64,000 nucleotides of DNA from Saccopteryx bilineata (taxonomy: Eukaryota; Chordata; Mammalia; Chiroptera; Emballonuridae), in NCBI RefSeq assembly GCF_036850765.1, contig NC_089496.1, positions 51,157,613 through 51,221,612 of the forward strand. Direction: 5' to 3'. The notes below the pieces were generated by a model that searched no databases, had not been told where the DNA came from, and worked only from the letters and a program-made list of their open reading frames with translations. Positions 46,222-56,352 of this stretch are shown here, one piece after another. Both the position numbers and the translations under genes were made by a program. Every line of letters begins with the position of its first letter. The first letter of the stretch is position 1.

Positions 46222-47123
46222 GGTTAGACCATGTGAGGGGAACAGAAGGAGAGTGCCTGCTCCTACGCCAGCCACAGGAGGAGGGCATGGTCACACACGG
46301 GGGGCAAGGGCGGTTTTCAGCTGGTCACCGGAGCACCACAATGGGGAAGTCCAGGGACATCCCACCTGTAATTCCTGCTCTGAGTCTCCCTGGAAATCAA
46401 CACATACTTGCTGCCCTCCATTTGTGTCCAAGAGGCCAGTTGAGGCGATGTGGGGAGGGGTGCGGGCTATAGCGAGCACAGAGGTCAGAGGTCAGCCCGC
46501 TCTGCTGTTTCAGGAGCGTCTTGTAGGTCGCGATGAAAACTCCATCTCTCTCATCGCCGTCGCAGAGGCTGGCATGATTGGCACGCTCCCTATTCCCCCG
46601 GGCGAGAGAGGAGGTGCTGTGTCCTTTTAGCCTCACGAGCAGGACGCAGGACCGAGCAGCCCACAGCAGCTCTTCATGTGACCAGCCCACCCTCCCTGCA
46701 GGAGATGTGAGGACTTTAAACACCTGCTTTGCTTCCTCTTCCCGCCTGCGGTTCAGTCTTCCCAGTGAGTGACTGGGCAAAGGTTCCCTCACCACTGAGC
46801 TGCAGATTTCTGCGCTGTCCTCCCCTGCCTCTGGCCACACCCACCTTTAAGCCCCACTGACTTTGGGCTGTCCATGCTCCACGCCTCCAGGCAACTCCTC
46901 TCCTGTCTCTACCTCTTTCCTCCCGCTAAGGTGACCCCGACAGCATGCGCCTCTAAGTGAGGCTGGGGACTGGTCCAACCTCTCCCAGCAGGAACACTGT
47001 CCTCCACACAGACTCGGTCATTTAGCTACTCCTCAAACCTTCATGCACACAAGACACTGTGCTTTAGGGACAGAGTCCTCATGGGGACTAATGCAGTGGT
47101 TCCTCTCTTGAGGGTCTGGGTTG
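46222..47123. other. Unique sequence, no gene seen
   Basis: A frame of 147 codons at 46397-46840 (-) and overlapping + frames show no domain. Confidence 0.45.
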
Positions 47124-47131
47124 GACTAGCC

Positions 47132-47449
47132 CAGGGATTGGGAACCTTTTTGGCTGAGAGAGCCATGAACGCCACATATTTTAAAATGTAATTCTGTGAG
47201 AGCCATACAACGACCCGTGTATGTTACGCATTATCCAATAAAAATTTGGTGTTGTCCCGGAGGACAGCCATGATTGGCTCCAGCCACCCACAACCATGAA
47301 CATGAGCGGTAGGAAATGAATGGATTGTAATACATGAGAATGTTTTATATTTTTAACATTATTTTTTTTATTAAAGATTTGTCTGTGAGCCAGATGCAGC
47401 CATCAAAAGAGCCACATCTGGCTCGCGAGCCATAGGTTCCCGACCCCTG
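47132..47449. mobile_element. Nonautonomous hAT transposon (MITE), 318 bp
   Basis: Ends cagggattgggaacc and ggttcccgacccctg are imperfect inverted repeats. A perfect 8-bp target duplication, gactagcc, lies at 47124-47131 and 47450-47457, the hAT hallmark. The interior has mirrored 'gagagccat' and 'gagccacatctggctcgcga' phrases and no coding capacity. Confidence 0.92.
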
Positions 47450-47639
47450 GACTAGCCCATGAATCGAGCTTAGGACAGGCTCCGTGGAGTTCCTCACTGC
47501 GTGATGCCTGCCCGGGTGCATCAGGGAGCGTCTTCATTAAAGGCCAAGGAGGCGTGGCCAGCCTGTGGCCTCTCCAGGGCCGTCGATGACACCTCCATCC
47601 ACCCGGTCACCCTGGGGAGTCGACTGTGAACCTTCCCCA

Positions 47640-48720
47640 CTCCATAATGACTACCCACTCCAGGCCAGCAAGTCTTTCTAAACTTCTATACCAAATTCTG
47701 GATTGACTTCCCTACCTCTACCTCTACTCACACCACCTTAGTGTAGCCACCGTCAACCACCGCTTGGACCAACGTCTCTGCCTCCTAACTGGTCTCCCCA
47801 CACCAGTCCTGAGATGCTCCAACCTGTTCTGGGCTCAGCAGCGGAGATCGTAATTCAGATCCACATGTGATATTGATTAAAAATGCTTCAGCAGTTTCTC
47901 ACTTTAGCTGGAGTCCAAACCTGCCCCCTTGCTAAGAACCTGCACGACCCGATCCCGCCCACCTTATCCACGTGATCCTGTCACTCTCCCCGTCACTCTG
48001 CTCCAGCCAGACCTGCCCCCTGCTCTACAAGAACCTGCATGACCCGATCCCGCCCACCTCATCCACGTGACCCTCTGTCCCTCTCCTCCTCACTCTGCTC
48101 CAGCCAGACCTGCCCCCTGCTCTACAAGAACCTGCACAACCCGACCCCGCCCACCTCATCCACGTGATCCTGTCCCTCTCCCCGTCACTCTGCTCCAGCC
48201 AGACCTCCCCCTTGCTAAGAACTTGCACAACCCGATCCCGCCCACCTCATCCACGTGATCCTGTCCTGATCCCGCCCACCTCATCCACGTGATCCTCTGT
48301 CCCTCTCCCCGTCACTCTGCTCCAGCCAGACCTGCCCCCTTGCTAAGAACTTGCACAACCCGATCCCACCCACCTCATCCATGTGATCCTCTGTCCCGAT
48401 CCCGCCCACCTCATCCACGTGATCCTCTGTCCTGATCCCGCCCACCTCATCCACGTGATCCTGTCACTCTCCCCGTCACTCTGCTCCAGCCAGACCTGCC
48501 CCCTGCTCTACAAGAACCTGCACGACCTGATCCCGCCCACCTCATCCACGTGATCCTGTCACTCTCCCCGTCACTGTCACTCTGCTCCAGCCAGAGCAGT
48601 GGTCTTGGTTTCGTTTCCAGGAACAAGCCAGGCTCTTTCCTGTCTCGGGTCTTCCGCCTCCTCTTCCCTCCACACCTCCCATGACCACCTCCTTCCCATC
48701 ACCCAGCAGCGGCCGGAATC
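47640..48720 (+). mobile_element. LINE-2 3' region containing a tandem expansion
   Basis: 'ccaccttagtgtagccaccg', 'ctctgcctcctaactggtct' and 'agctggagtccaaacctgcc' follow the L2 3' order, then 'acctgcacgacccgatcccg' corresponds to L2 'ccctgcatgatctggcccct'. After the tandem block it resumes with 'tcgggtcttccgcctcctct'. A Charlie-type MITE interrupts it at 48722, and an L2-like 3' end appears at 48960-49105. Confidence 0.6.
47925..48600 (+). repeat. Irregular tandem array derived from L2, unit about 90-100 bp, about 6-7 units
   Basis: Recurring phrases: 'gatcccgcccacctcatcca', 'cgtgatcctgtcactctccc', 'cgtcactctgctccagccag', 'acctgccccctgctctacaa' and 'gaacctgcacgacc'. Some units are full; others are only the 'gatcccgcccacctcatcca' half (48265-48460). 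All pieces match the L2 3' segment in which they lie. Confidence 0.9.
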
Positions 48721-48721
48721 A

Positions 48722-48862
48722 GGCTCTCAAACATAAGCGGGCATCAGAATGACCTGGAGGGCCCAGGGCAGAGCCTCTGGGGGACAGTCCTCCAGTCTGA
48801 ATTTCTAAGAGGTTCGCAGGTGATGCTGTCGGTGCCGGTTTGGTTCGGGGACCACGGCTTAC
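48722..48862 (+). mobile_element. hAT-Charlie (MER1-group) MITE remnant
   Basis: 'ggctctcaaacataagcggg', 'catcagaatgacctggaggg', 'ctgaatttctaagaggttcg', 'caggtgatgctgtcggtgcc' and 'ttcggggaccacggctta' match the order of MER1-group MITEs ('ctcaaactttagcgtgcatc ... ggggaccacactttgaga'). Confidence 0.65.
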
Positions 48863-48959
48863 TCCGCCCACGCTGTTGGACGTAAGGCTTGCCCACCCCG
48901 AGGGGAGTCTGTCTCTGCCCCCCTTTTGTTCACAGCACTTCTTACACCTGAGACGATCT

Positions 48960-49105
48960 TGCCTTGTTTACGTTTTTGTTTCCGTTTGCTTGTATCCCCC
49001 ACTAGAACGTATCAACTCCATGGGGGATGGACCGCTCTCCGCCTCCGCCTCGTGCTCCCAGCGGCTGGCGCAGGGCCTGGCACGTAGCAGTGCTCCGTAA
49101 AGAAA
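48960..49105 (+). mobile_element. LINE-2 3' end
   Basis: 'ttgcttgtatcccccactag', 'aacgtatcaactccatgggg', then 'ggcgcagggcctggcacgta' and 'gcagtgctccgtaaag' follow the L2 terminus. Probably the end of the copy at 47640. Confidence 0.55.
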
Positions 49106-49514
49106 AGGGGGTTTAACGGCCAGATCAAGGGACTGTGAATTCAGAGACTTCCATCTAGGGGTCAGAAGCGGATTGGAGGAGGAGCTGGCTGGGCACCAGG
49201 GAGGAGGGTCGGGGCACCAGCAGGACGTCCCTGGGTGAGAGGCAGGTGAACAGGTGAACCACTCTGGCAAGCCCCACAGCCTGCAGATGCCCAGCCTCAC
49301 GCCGAGGCCCTTCCTCGGTCCCGGGAGCTGCCGTGCGGCTCAGCTGGACCACAGGTCCCGAGAAGAGACTCCCAGAGGGTGCCGGCAGACCGGAAAGGAA
49401 ATCCGCCACAGAGGTCGTCAGAGGCTCTTTCATGAAATGTTCTGCCTTGTATCCTCTTAGCGAGCGTTCTCGTCCCCTGGGACTCAAACACAGCACCTGG
49501 CTACAGGAGGCGAG

Positions 49515-49521
49515 ACACACA

Positions 49522-49581
<60 letters not shown>
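49515..49581 (+). repeat. (CA)n followed by (GA)n microsatellite
   Basis: About 13 CA then about 20 GA repeats. Frames across it are artefacts. Confidence 0.97.
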
Positions 49582-49584
<3 letters not shown>

Positions 49585-50149
49585 AGCCGGCCCCTAAAGC
49601 ATTGGTGGCATTTTGATGAATGCCATGGCGTGCGGGCAGGGTGGACAGACGGGAGCCATGTGTGAGAGACGACGCTGATGAATCTCCCCAGCTGTGCAGG
49701 TCTGTGACGAACGCCCCGCGCAGAGCTGGCGCCTGATGAATAGGATGGCACCTGCCTGTCATCCTCTCGGCTTCAAGGCTCCAGGAGAAGAGGCTGCCAC
49801 ACCTCCAAGCCAGGCGCAGAGGAAAAGCCATTGCTCTGGACTCAGTGATGGAAATAAATGGGGGGAGGGGGCAGGTGGGGAGGAGGGGGGACTGGAATGG
49901 TGCTGTTAAGAAAAAACTCAACACATTCTATTCCACCACAGGGTCTCGAGAAGGGTCCCCGGATCGGAGAGAAACTCCGCCGGTGCGTGAAGAGACGGGG
50001 AGGGAAATGGTACACGGGCCGCACGGGGGCGGGGCGTGGAGCGGAGTGGTTTCTGCTCTCGGAAGAGGCACATCTCTTTGTTACCCACCAAGCGCTGCTT
50101 AGAGGCCCCGCAGGAAGATGACAGCACTGTCACGACACTGCAATGTAAT
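49582..50149. other. Unique sequence, no gene seen
   Basis: GC-rich unique DNA with a G-rich stretch near 49860-49890. The 146-codon frame 49484-49924 (-) crosses the microsatellite and is not a gene. Confidence 0.4.
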
Positions 50150-50400
50150 GAGGTCGCAGGGCCCGTGATGGAAGACAATGCTGGTGGCACCGCCAGGCAC
50201 ATCTCACAAAGCCATGCATTATCTATGCAAATACGGTTGAGGTCGGCGGCGAATGTCTGGGAGCCCCAACTGTTCCAATCTGTCAGCTGCATTTGTTTAC
50301 TGCACAAGGTTGTCAAATTCAGTGTAATTAAGTTAGAAAGAGCAGATAAGCGATATTTAAAAAAGTTCTGTAATCGTACCACCTCCATAAAAAAAACTAA
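50150..50400. promoter_or_regulatory. Candidate conserved noncoding element with POU octamer
   Basis: Contains 'atgcattatctatgcaaata', with a perfect octamer ATGCAAAT (50225-50232), 'ctgtcagctgcatttgttta' (E-box CAGCTG) and 'agtgtaattaagttagaa' (TAATTA, 50325-50330). It lies in a stretch free of recognisable repeats with low CpG. Clusters of POU, bHLH and homeodomain motifs are characteristic of developmental enhancers. A 157-codon frame over it (50036-50509, +) has no domain. Confidence 0.35.
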
Positions 50401-50640
50401 AGAAACCCTTAAAAATTTTGGTGCCTATCTTTCTAGAAGTTTTCCTAAAGATAGTTTTAGTGTAATATTATACATATTGTTTTTAAAATGTTTTATTATA
50501 CCGATGTAAACACCTTTTCTATGCAATAACTATGCCAATGAACCATCTTCAAGGAGAACACTTTTATTTATTTAACTTTTGTCCGGTGGCTGACCATGTT
50601 GGTTAGTTCCAGTTTTCACCCGTATAAAATGGACCCTCCG

Positions 50641-51005
50641 CCTGACCAGGCGGTGGCTCGGTGGATAGAGCGTTGGACTGGGATGCAGAGGAACCAGGTT
50701 TGAAACCCCAAGGTCGTTGGTTTGAGTGCAGGCTCACCAGCTGAGCTCAGGGTCACCAGTTTGAGTGTGAAATTATAGATATGACCTAATGGTTGCTGGC
50801 TTGAGCCCAAGGTCATTGGCTTGAGCAAGGGGTCACTTGCTCTGCTGTAGCCCCTGGGTCAAAGCACATAAGAGAAAGCATTCAATGAACAACTAAGGGG
50901 CCACAATGAAGAACTGATGCTTCTCATCTCTCTCCCTTCCTGTCTGTCTCTATCTGTCCCTCTCTCTGTCTCTATCACAATAAATAAATAAATAAATAAA
51001 TAAAT
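50641..51005 (+). mobile_element. Bat SINE of the 'ggtggcacagtggata' family, full length (copy C3)
   Basis: 'cctgaccaggcggtggctcg', 'gtggatagagcgttggactg', several 'ggcttgagc'/'caaggtc' phrases, 'gagaaagcattcaatgaaca', 'acgaagaactgatgcttctc'-like segment, a pyrimidine tract and (AATA)n. Flanks aaatggaccctc and aaatggaccccc mark the target duplication. Confidence 0.9.
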
Positions 51006-51107
51006 AAATGGACCCCCAGAAAGAAAGCCTGGCATCTCCTGAGCATCTCTGTATGTTGCTAATAAATGGCTGGCTGACACTCTTCCTGGCTCCAGCCTAG
51101 TAGAAGA

Positions 51108-51187
51108 TGGTGTGTGTGTGTGCATGTGACTGTGTGTGTGTTTGTGTGTGTGCATGTGCATGTGTGTGTGTGTTTGTGTGTGTGTTT
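51108..51187 (+). repeat. Imperfect (TG)n microsatellite
   Basis: TG-rich tract with interspersed 'catg' and 'tttg' steps. Confidence 0.9.
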
Positions 51188-51189
51188 GG

Positions 51190-52068
51190 CATCTCAAGGG
51201 GAATCTGGAAAGGAGAAGAATGGAAATGCTTCAATCCAAAATTACCATGTTCATTCGGGAGCGAATAACCTTGGCGTGGAAAATTTAAAGCTGCTTTCTG
51301 CTCTCCACGCCCGGTCTAACCCTTGGAACCATGCTCAGGTCCCCAGGCCGCCTCTCCAAAGACCCTGCTGCAGCTCAGAAGAGGGCACGGGCCAGTTTCT
51401 GCACAGGAGATGATCACGGGCCTCTGGCCGCAGTGATCGGGGACCTTCAGGAGGCCAGACAATGCTCGTCTAGACTCACACCGCTCCTGAGTGCTCACAC
51501 GAGGCGACGAACCCCATTCTCCTGGCTCAAATCCTCCGTTTCCTCCTCGGCACCTTCGGATCTCTCTCAGGGCCCGTCACTCTGTTCCTTGGCTTCTATT
51601 CGCCGAAAGAGACAATCCATCTTCAAGGACAAAATCCCAAGTGAAATGGACTCAAAGCAACAGGACACTGAGCCGGTGGAACACCTTCCTTTGTAACCGC
51701 CAGATGAATTATTTAGACTCATTAAAAAAAAAAAGGTCCAATTCTGTATTATTTCAGTAAAATGATTTGAGTTCTGAATGTCTTCAAGTAGCAAATTAAA
51801 AGGAGTATTCTCCGTTAAGGTCTTGAAAACATGTGTAGATCTTTTCATTCTCCCTAAATCTTTCAAAGATAAATTCTCCCTAACTCTTTCAAAGACTCTC
51901 TCTTGGAGTCTTTTACACCCCATCCCGGACTTCTTTTGTCCCCTTGCTGCCTCCCCAGGGTCCCAAAGGCCACCGTACTCATGCTCCAATCCTTTGCTCT
52001 GGTGCTCCTCTTCTCTTTGAACTCCCTCTCGGATGACCCCGCCCAACTCCTACTCAAAATGGATATAG
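51190..52068. other. Unique or strongly decayed sequence
   Basis: C/T-rich texture from 51310 to 51610 and 51890 to 52060 may be decayed L2, but I cannot align it with confidence. No domain appears in the 159-codon frame at 51567-52046 (-). Confidence 0.35.
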
Positions 52069-52077
52069 CACATTCTT

Positions 52078-52387
52078 TTTAATTATTATTATTAATTTTA
52101 ATTTATTGTATTAACATGAGTTCAAGTGTCCCACTCAATATAACTCCCTCTCCCCCCCATCCCCATGTCCCCCATTCTACCCCCTATGACCCCCCTCCCC
52201 CAAACTCCCTCCCCCCTTCCCTCTGGGATTTGCAGTCCTGTTATCTGTATCTCTGTGTTATGTATATATAATTTCACTAATCCCTTCACTTTCTCTGATC
52301 CCATCCCATCATCCCCCTTCCCGCTGACAGCTGTCCCTCTGCTCCCTGTGACCCCCTCAACCTCTGCCTCTATTCCGTTCCTCACTT
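52078..52387 (-). mobile_element. Truncated LINE-1-like 3' end, antisense, later split from its flank by a SINE
   Basis: Begins with an antisense A-rich tail ('tttaattattattattaatt') followed by C-rich sequence like the antisense 3' UTR of bat L1 ('gttaacatgagttcaagtg'-like, then many 'ccccc' blocks, 'ttgcagtcctgttatctgta'). CACATTCTT occurs at 52069-52077, 52388-52396 and 52816-52824: one pair is this element's target duplication and the extra copy was made when the SINE inserted. The class is inferred. Confidence 0.55.
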
Positions 52388-52396
52388 CACATTCTT

Positions 52397-52808
52397 TTCA
52401 TGCTTTTTTTTTTTTTTTTTTTGTATTTTTTCTGAAGCTGGAAACGGGGAGAGACAGTCAGACAGACTCCCGCATGCGCCCGACCAGGATCCACCCGGCA
52501 CGCCCGCCAGGGGCGACGCTCTGCCCACCAGGGGGAGATGCTCTGCCCCTCCGGGGCATCGCTCTGCCGCGACCAGAGCCACTCTAGTGCCTGGGGCAGA
52601 GGCCAAGGAGCCATCCCCAGCGCCCGGGCCATCTTTGCTCCAATGGAGCCTTTGCTGCGGAAGGGGAAGAGAGAGACAGAGAGGAAGGAGAGGGGGAGGG
52701 GTGGAGAAGCAGATGGGCGCTTCTCCTGTGTGCGCCCTGGCTAGGAATCGAACCTGGGTCCCCCGCACGCCAGGCCGACGCTCTACTGCTGAGCCAAACG
52801 GTCAGGGC
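52397..52808 (-). mobile_element. Long tRNA-derived bat SINE, antisense (copy A4)
   Basis: Reversed A-family copy with an antisense A tail (T run 52404-52422), 'cggggagagacagtcagaca', 'gaggaaggagagggggaggg' and reversed head 'gctgagccaaacggtcaggg'. A 16-bp target duplication, ctcacttcacattctt, lies at 52381-52396 and 52809-52824. Two CTCF-like cores: a shortened one (52504-52515) and ccaccagggggag (52525-52537). Confidence 0.93.
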
Positions 52809-52824
52809 CTCACTTCACATTCTT

Positions 52825-53400
52825 AATCATTGTTCTAAGTCTATTTCAAATATCTTTTGCTCTTCATAGGTTCCCAGCTCCCTTTCCCCCCATCTCCCAC
52901 GTCTCGTTTCTCCCCCATGGGGATAAACTGGTCCCACATCCTCTACTGAAGTCTTGTGGACATAAACAGGGTTAGCACCTGCCTCTGTTGCTAGACCCTT
53001 TTCTGTTTTAGGTGCCCGATTCAAATCCACCTAGCTCAGTGCCCACCTGCTTTCTAAATACCTTCCCTTCCCTGGACTTTCCTTAAGACTACAAACATTT
53101 TGATTTAGGGACCAGTCAGGACAAAAATCTATAATTCTCTTCAAATTCTGAAGCTGTCTTCTCTCTTTTTTTGAAAGAACGTAATTAAGTCAGGAACTTT
53201 CAAAACAAGCCCTGGGCCTCTCCTAACACCCAAGATGTAATTTGAGACCCAAATGCCTTCAGACCAATCAATGTAGTACACGTTTATAAAGGACAGCTCT
53301 GAAATCGTCTGGATTGCATATAGGGAAGGAAAGGTCACTTTATCCAACAAGTTTTATTTTATGGCTCAAGGATGCACCCAGGCGTACAAGAAAACTAATT
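52825..53400. other. Unique sequence, no gene seen
   Basis: C/T-rich at first, then AT-rich. Short frames only. Confidence 0.4.
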
Positions 53401-53534
53401 AGACTTTAAGACGACCGGGTGAGGCCACTTCGTGACAGCCTGCAGGGACAAAGCTTTATAAGCCGTTAGAAAACCTATCATCAAAAATATGTCTTACTAA
53501 CATAAAAATCATCAGTTGGGCAATTCTTCAATGA

Positions 53535-54086
53535 CTACTTTGAAATGGAAAAAGCGAGAAGGCTGACCTCATAATAAGTAAATAATGAGGGGTCCACAGG
53601 TGTGACTATCATGCAGGGAAGAAATGGCAAGAAGTCATTAGCTGAAGCAGCTGCCACTGTCATTGCACATGAACTACTTTTCTGGTCATCTTGAGTTTTC
53701 CAAGTCCAACATGTCTCGCGGTGAGCAAAGAAAAACATCATTTCCAAGCTATGTTCCGCAGTAACGTTGCTGATTTCCCACCAACTGTGATCTCCCCAAG
53801 AGACAGCCAAAGCTATCGAAGGGCTGTCAGCCCCTGTCCCTGTGCACAGGATGCCACCAGCTCGCTCCAGTGCAAATGAGAAGTGCCCTCCACGAAAACC
53901 GTATCTGCTGAGGCATTGAACCAGCCTAGCAATTATGAAATGCATTCCGGCAAACGCTCCCATCGCTAGATGATGATTTTCCGATCTAGCAAAGGTAATG
54001 GACAATTGAGGGAGTCTGGTGTCCGGAAAACTCTGAGGCTGCCCTTGAGAGGACTGAGGCGGAATTCCTAGCCCCTGCCAGCCCAC
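53535..54086 (-). other. 183-codon open frame in low-CpG sequence, unrecognised
   Basis: The frame runs from ATG at 54086 to a stop at 53535, with inner ATGs. The predicted protein has hydrophobic and aromatic patches (for example FFAHRETCWTW) but no domain that I recognise, no signal peptide and no clear splice structure. The DNA is free of recognised repeats and its texture is like a conserved noncoding element or an old repeat exapted as one. It may be an open frame by chance. I do not call it a gene. Confidence 0.2.
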
Positions 54087-54158
54087 TCTCCTTGACCTCC
54101 AAGGAGTCTCAGAGTGCCTCAGGCTTCCGGTGTGATCTCCATTCTCCTTCCTCTAGTC

Positions 54159-54487
54159 CAGGGGTCCCCAAACTACGGCCTGCGGGCCGCATGCGACCCC
54201 GAGGCCATTTATCCGGCCCCCACCGCACTTCCGATAGGGGCACCTCTTTCATTGGTGGTCGGTGAGAGGAGCATAGTTCCCATTGAAATACTGGTCAGTT
54301 TGTTGATTTAAATTTACTTGTTCTTTATTTTAAATATTGTATTTGTTCTCATTTTGTTCTTTTACTTTAAAACAAGATATGTGCAGTGTGCGTAGGAATT
54401 TGTTCACAGTTTTTTTTATAGTCTGGCCCTCCAACGGTCTGAGGGACAGTGAACTGGCCCCCTGTGTAAAAAGTTTGGGGACCCCTG
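54159..54487. mobile_element. Nonautonomous hAT transposon (MITE), 329 bp
   Basis: Perfect 16-bp inverted ends (caggggtccccaaact and agtttggggacccctg) and a perfect 8-bp target duplication, ctctagtc, at 54151-54158 and 54488-54495. The interior has 'catttatccggcccccaccg' and an AT-rich middle. No coding capacity. Its sharp ends imply fairly recent movement. It inserted into L2-like sequence. Confidence 0.95.
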
Positions 54488-55667
54488 CTCTAGTCCTTCC
54501 CATCTCTCACAAGAACCACCAGAGGAACCAGTCCCAACAAGTCACTGTATCTGGCACTGGGCGTCCCACTCTCTCCCAGACCCCACCAGGTCCTAATCCC
54601 TGACCCCAGCCTGTCGTGACTGTCATCCCCGGGTGCCTCAGTCACCCGCACGAGCCCAGGACCGCGGCTCAAGCCCCGTCACCCAGCCTCTCACAGACCC
54701 ACACTCCCAAGGGCTCCGCACAGTCCCTGGTCTGCTTGGAGCTCTGGCCACCCCTCCCCGTGTCCCCAAACCTTCCCAGCGTGCCCACTGGACCCCACGG
54801 TCTGCCACCGTCCTGTACCTTCTCCAAGCATTTGTATCTATTTCTTGCCCTGATGGAAGTCCGGCTGGATTTCCAGGAGACTGGTCTTCGCATGGCCTCC
54901 CTACTTGTCCCTCCCACCCCTTTGGAACTACTGACCTTGAGGATGGGCAGGCTGTCCTTCCCGCTCCTCACTGCAACTTCCGAACCATGGTCCTGGGACT
55001 CCCCAAACCCGCCCGGGTCCTGGACGAAGAGCTACGTCCCCTCCTCCTGTTATTTACCCTCCTGGTCCTGCCCACCACTTACTGAAGGCCTGTCGCCCTT
55101 CTTCCTATCTGCCACCATTGTGCCATCATCCTGGGTAACTTAAATATCCTCACAGAGAACCCATCCAGCATCTGGCTTCTCAGGCTCATGGCCTCCTTAC
55201 CCCAGTGAGCTTGTCCACTGCACTTCCCTGAACCGCTCTCGGCTGGGACGGTACCCTAAACATTGTCGTGGCTGATTCAGTGCCATCACCAGTCTCACGT
55301 TCACGACGGCTACTCCACCTTTCCAACTCACTCTTCATGCTGTGCCCATTCCAAAATTTCTTTGAACCTACCGCTACGTTTGGCATTGGCTCCTTTTCCT
55401 GTCCGTCACCCCATTCTTCTCTTGGCTCCCACCCTCACCTCTTTCGTTATAATCAGAAGCACTCCCTCGTATTCATTCCCAAGTTCCCAGGAGCTCTTGC
55501 CTCCACCACCTTCGCCTAACAAAACACGGATCGTCCCTGGACCCCAGCCTCTGCCTCCACCCGCCATGCACCTGGCAGAGGCTGGAGAAGAGCACCTGGG
55601 GATGCTAGCTGGTCTCATGTTAAATCTACGACCTTGACTAACAAGTGAGTTCCTGCTTCTTTTGTTT

Positions 55668-55692
55668 GTTTGTTTGTTTGTTTGTTTGTTTT
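55668..55692 (+). repeat. (TTTG)n microsatellite
   Basis: About six perfect tetranucleotide repeats inside the L2 copy. Confidence 0.95.
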
Positions 55693-56352
55693 TGCGGGAC
55701 CCCTGTCTTTCCCTAGTTGCTTCCCCCTTCGGAGCATCTCCTTTATGGTCAAACACCCAGGGTCCCTGCCCCTGCCCTCAGTTTTTATCACGCCTTTGAT
55801 TCTCATTTCACTGAGAAACCGAAACCAACCACACGAGAACATCTCTAATCAGGCAGTGAATTCGAGCTCTAATCGTGGGCGCCAGTGACCTCCATCCGGG
55901 ACAACCCGGTCATTCGCCATCTTGGTTTTACAAGAGCATCTGAAACACGCGATTACTACCTCTTCCTCGGAGAGCCCCCCTTCGCTTGGCAGCACCCCGC
56001 ATTTATTGCCGTGGCTCTCTGCGTACCTCCTGCCTCCTAGGACCTCCTTCTTAGTCTCTCTCGCTGAGGCTTCCTCATCTTCCTGACCTCTAACTGTTGG
56101 GAGTGCCCTTGGGTCAGGTCCTTGGCCCTCTTTCTTACCTTCACTCACTTTCTCGATGATCTGATGATACAGTAGCATCTATGTTCGGACCACTCCCCGG
56201 CCACCCTCCTTGGACTCAGATCCGTTGACGGATCCCTGGACATCTACCAGGCACGTCACTTCTAACGCCCTTCTTCCTGCTCCGCCGCCTCGCCTCAGTC
56301 TGTGCTCCCCCTGGGGTCCTCCTCTTCATAAACGGAGTGCAGACGGGAAAAC

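Noticed and set aside
45464..46294. Repeat protein of 14-residue units (247, 234, 225 and 214 codons)
   Set aside because: A 42-bp unit is open in at least four frames on both strands. The array lies in a MER5-like transposon.
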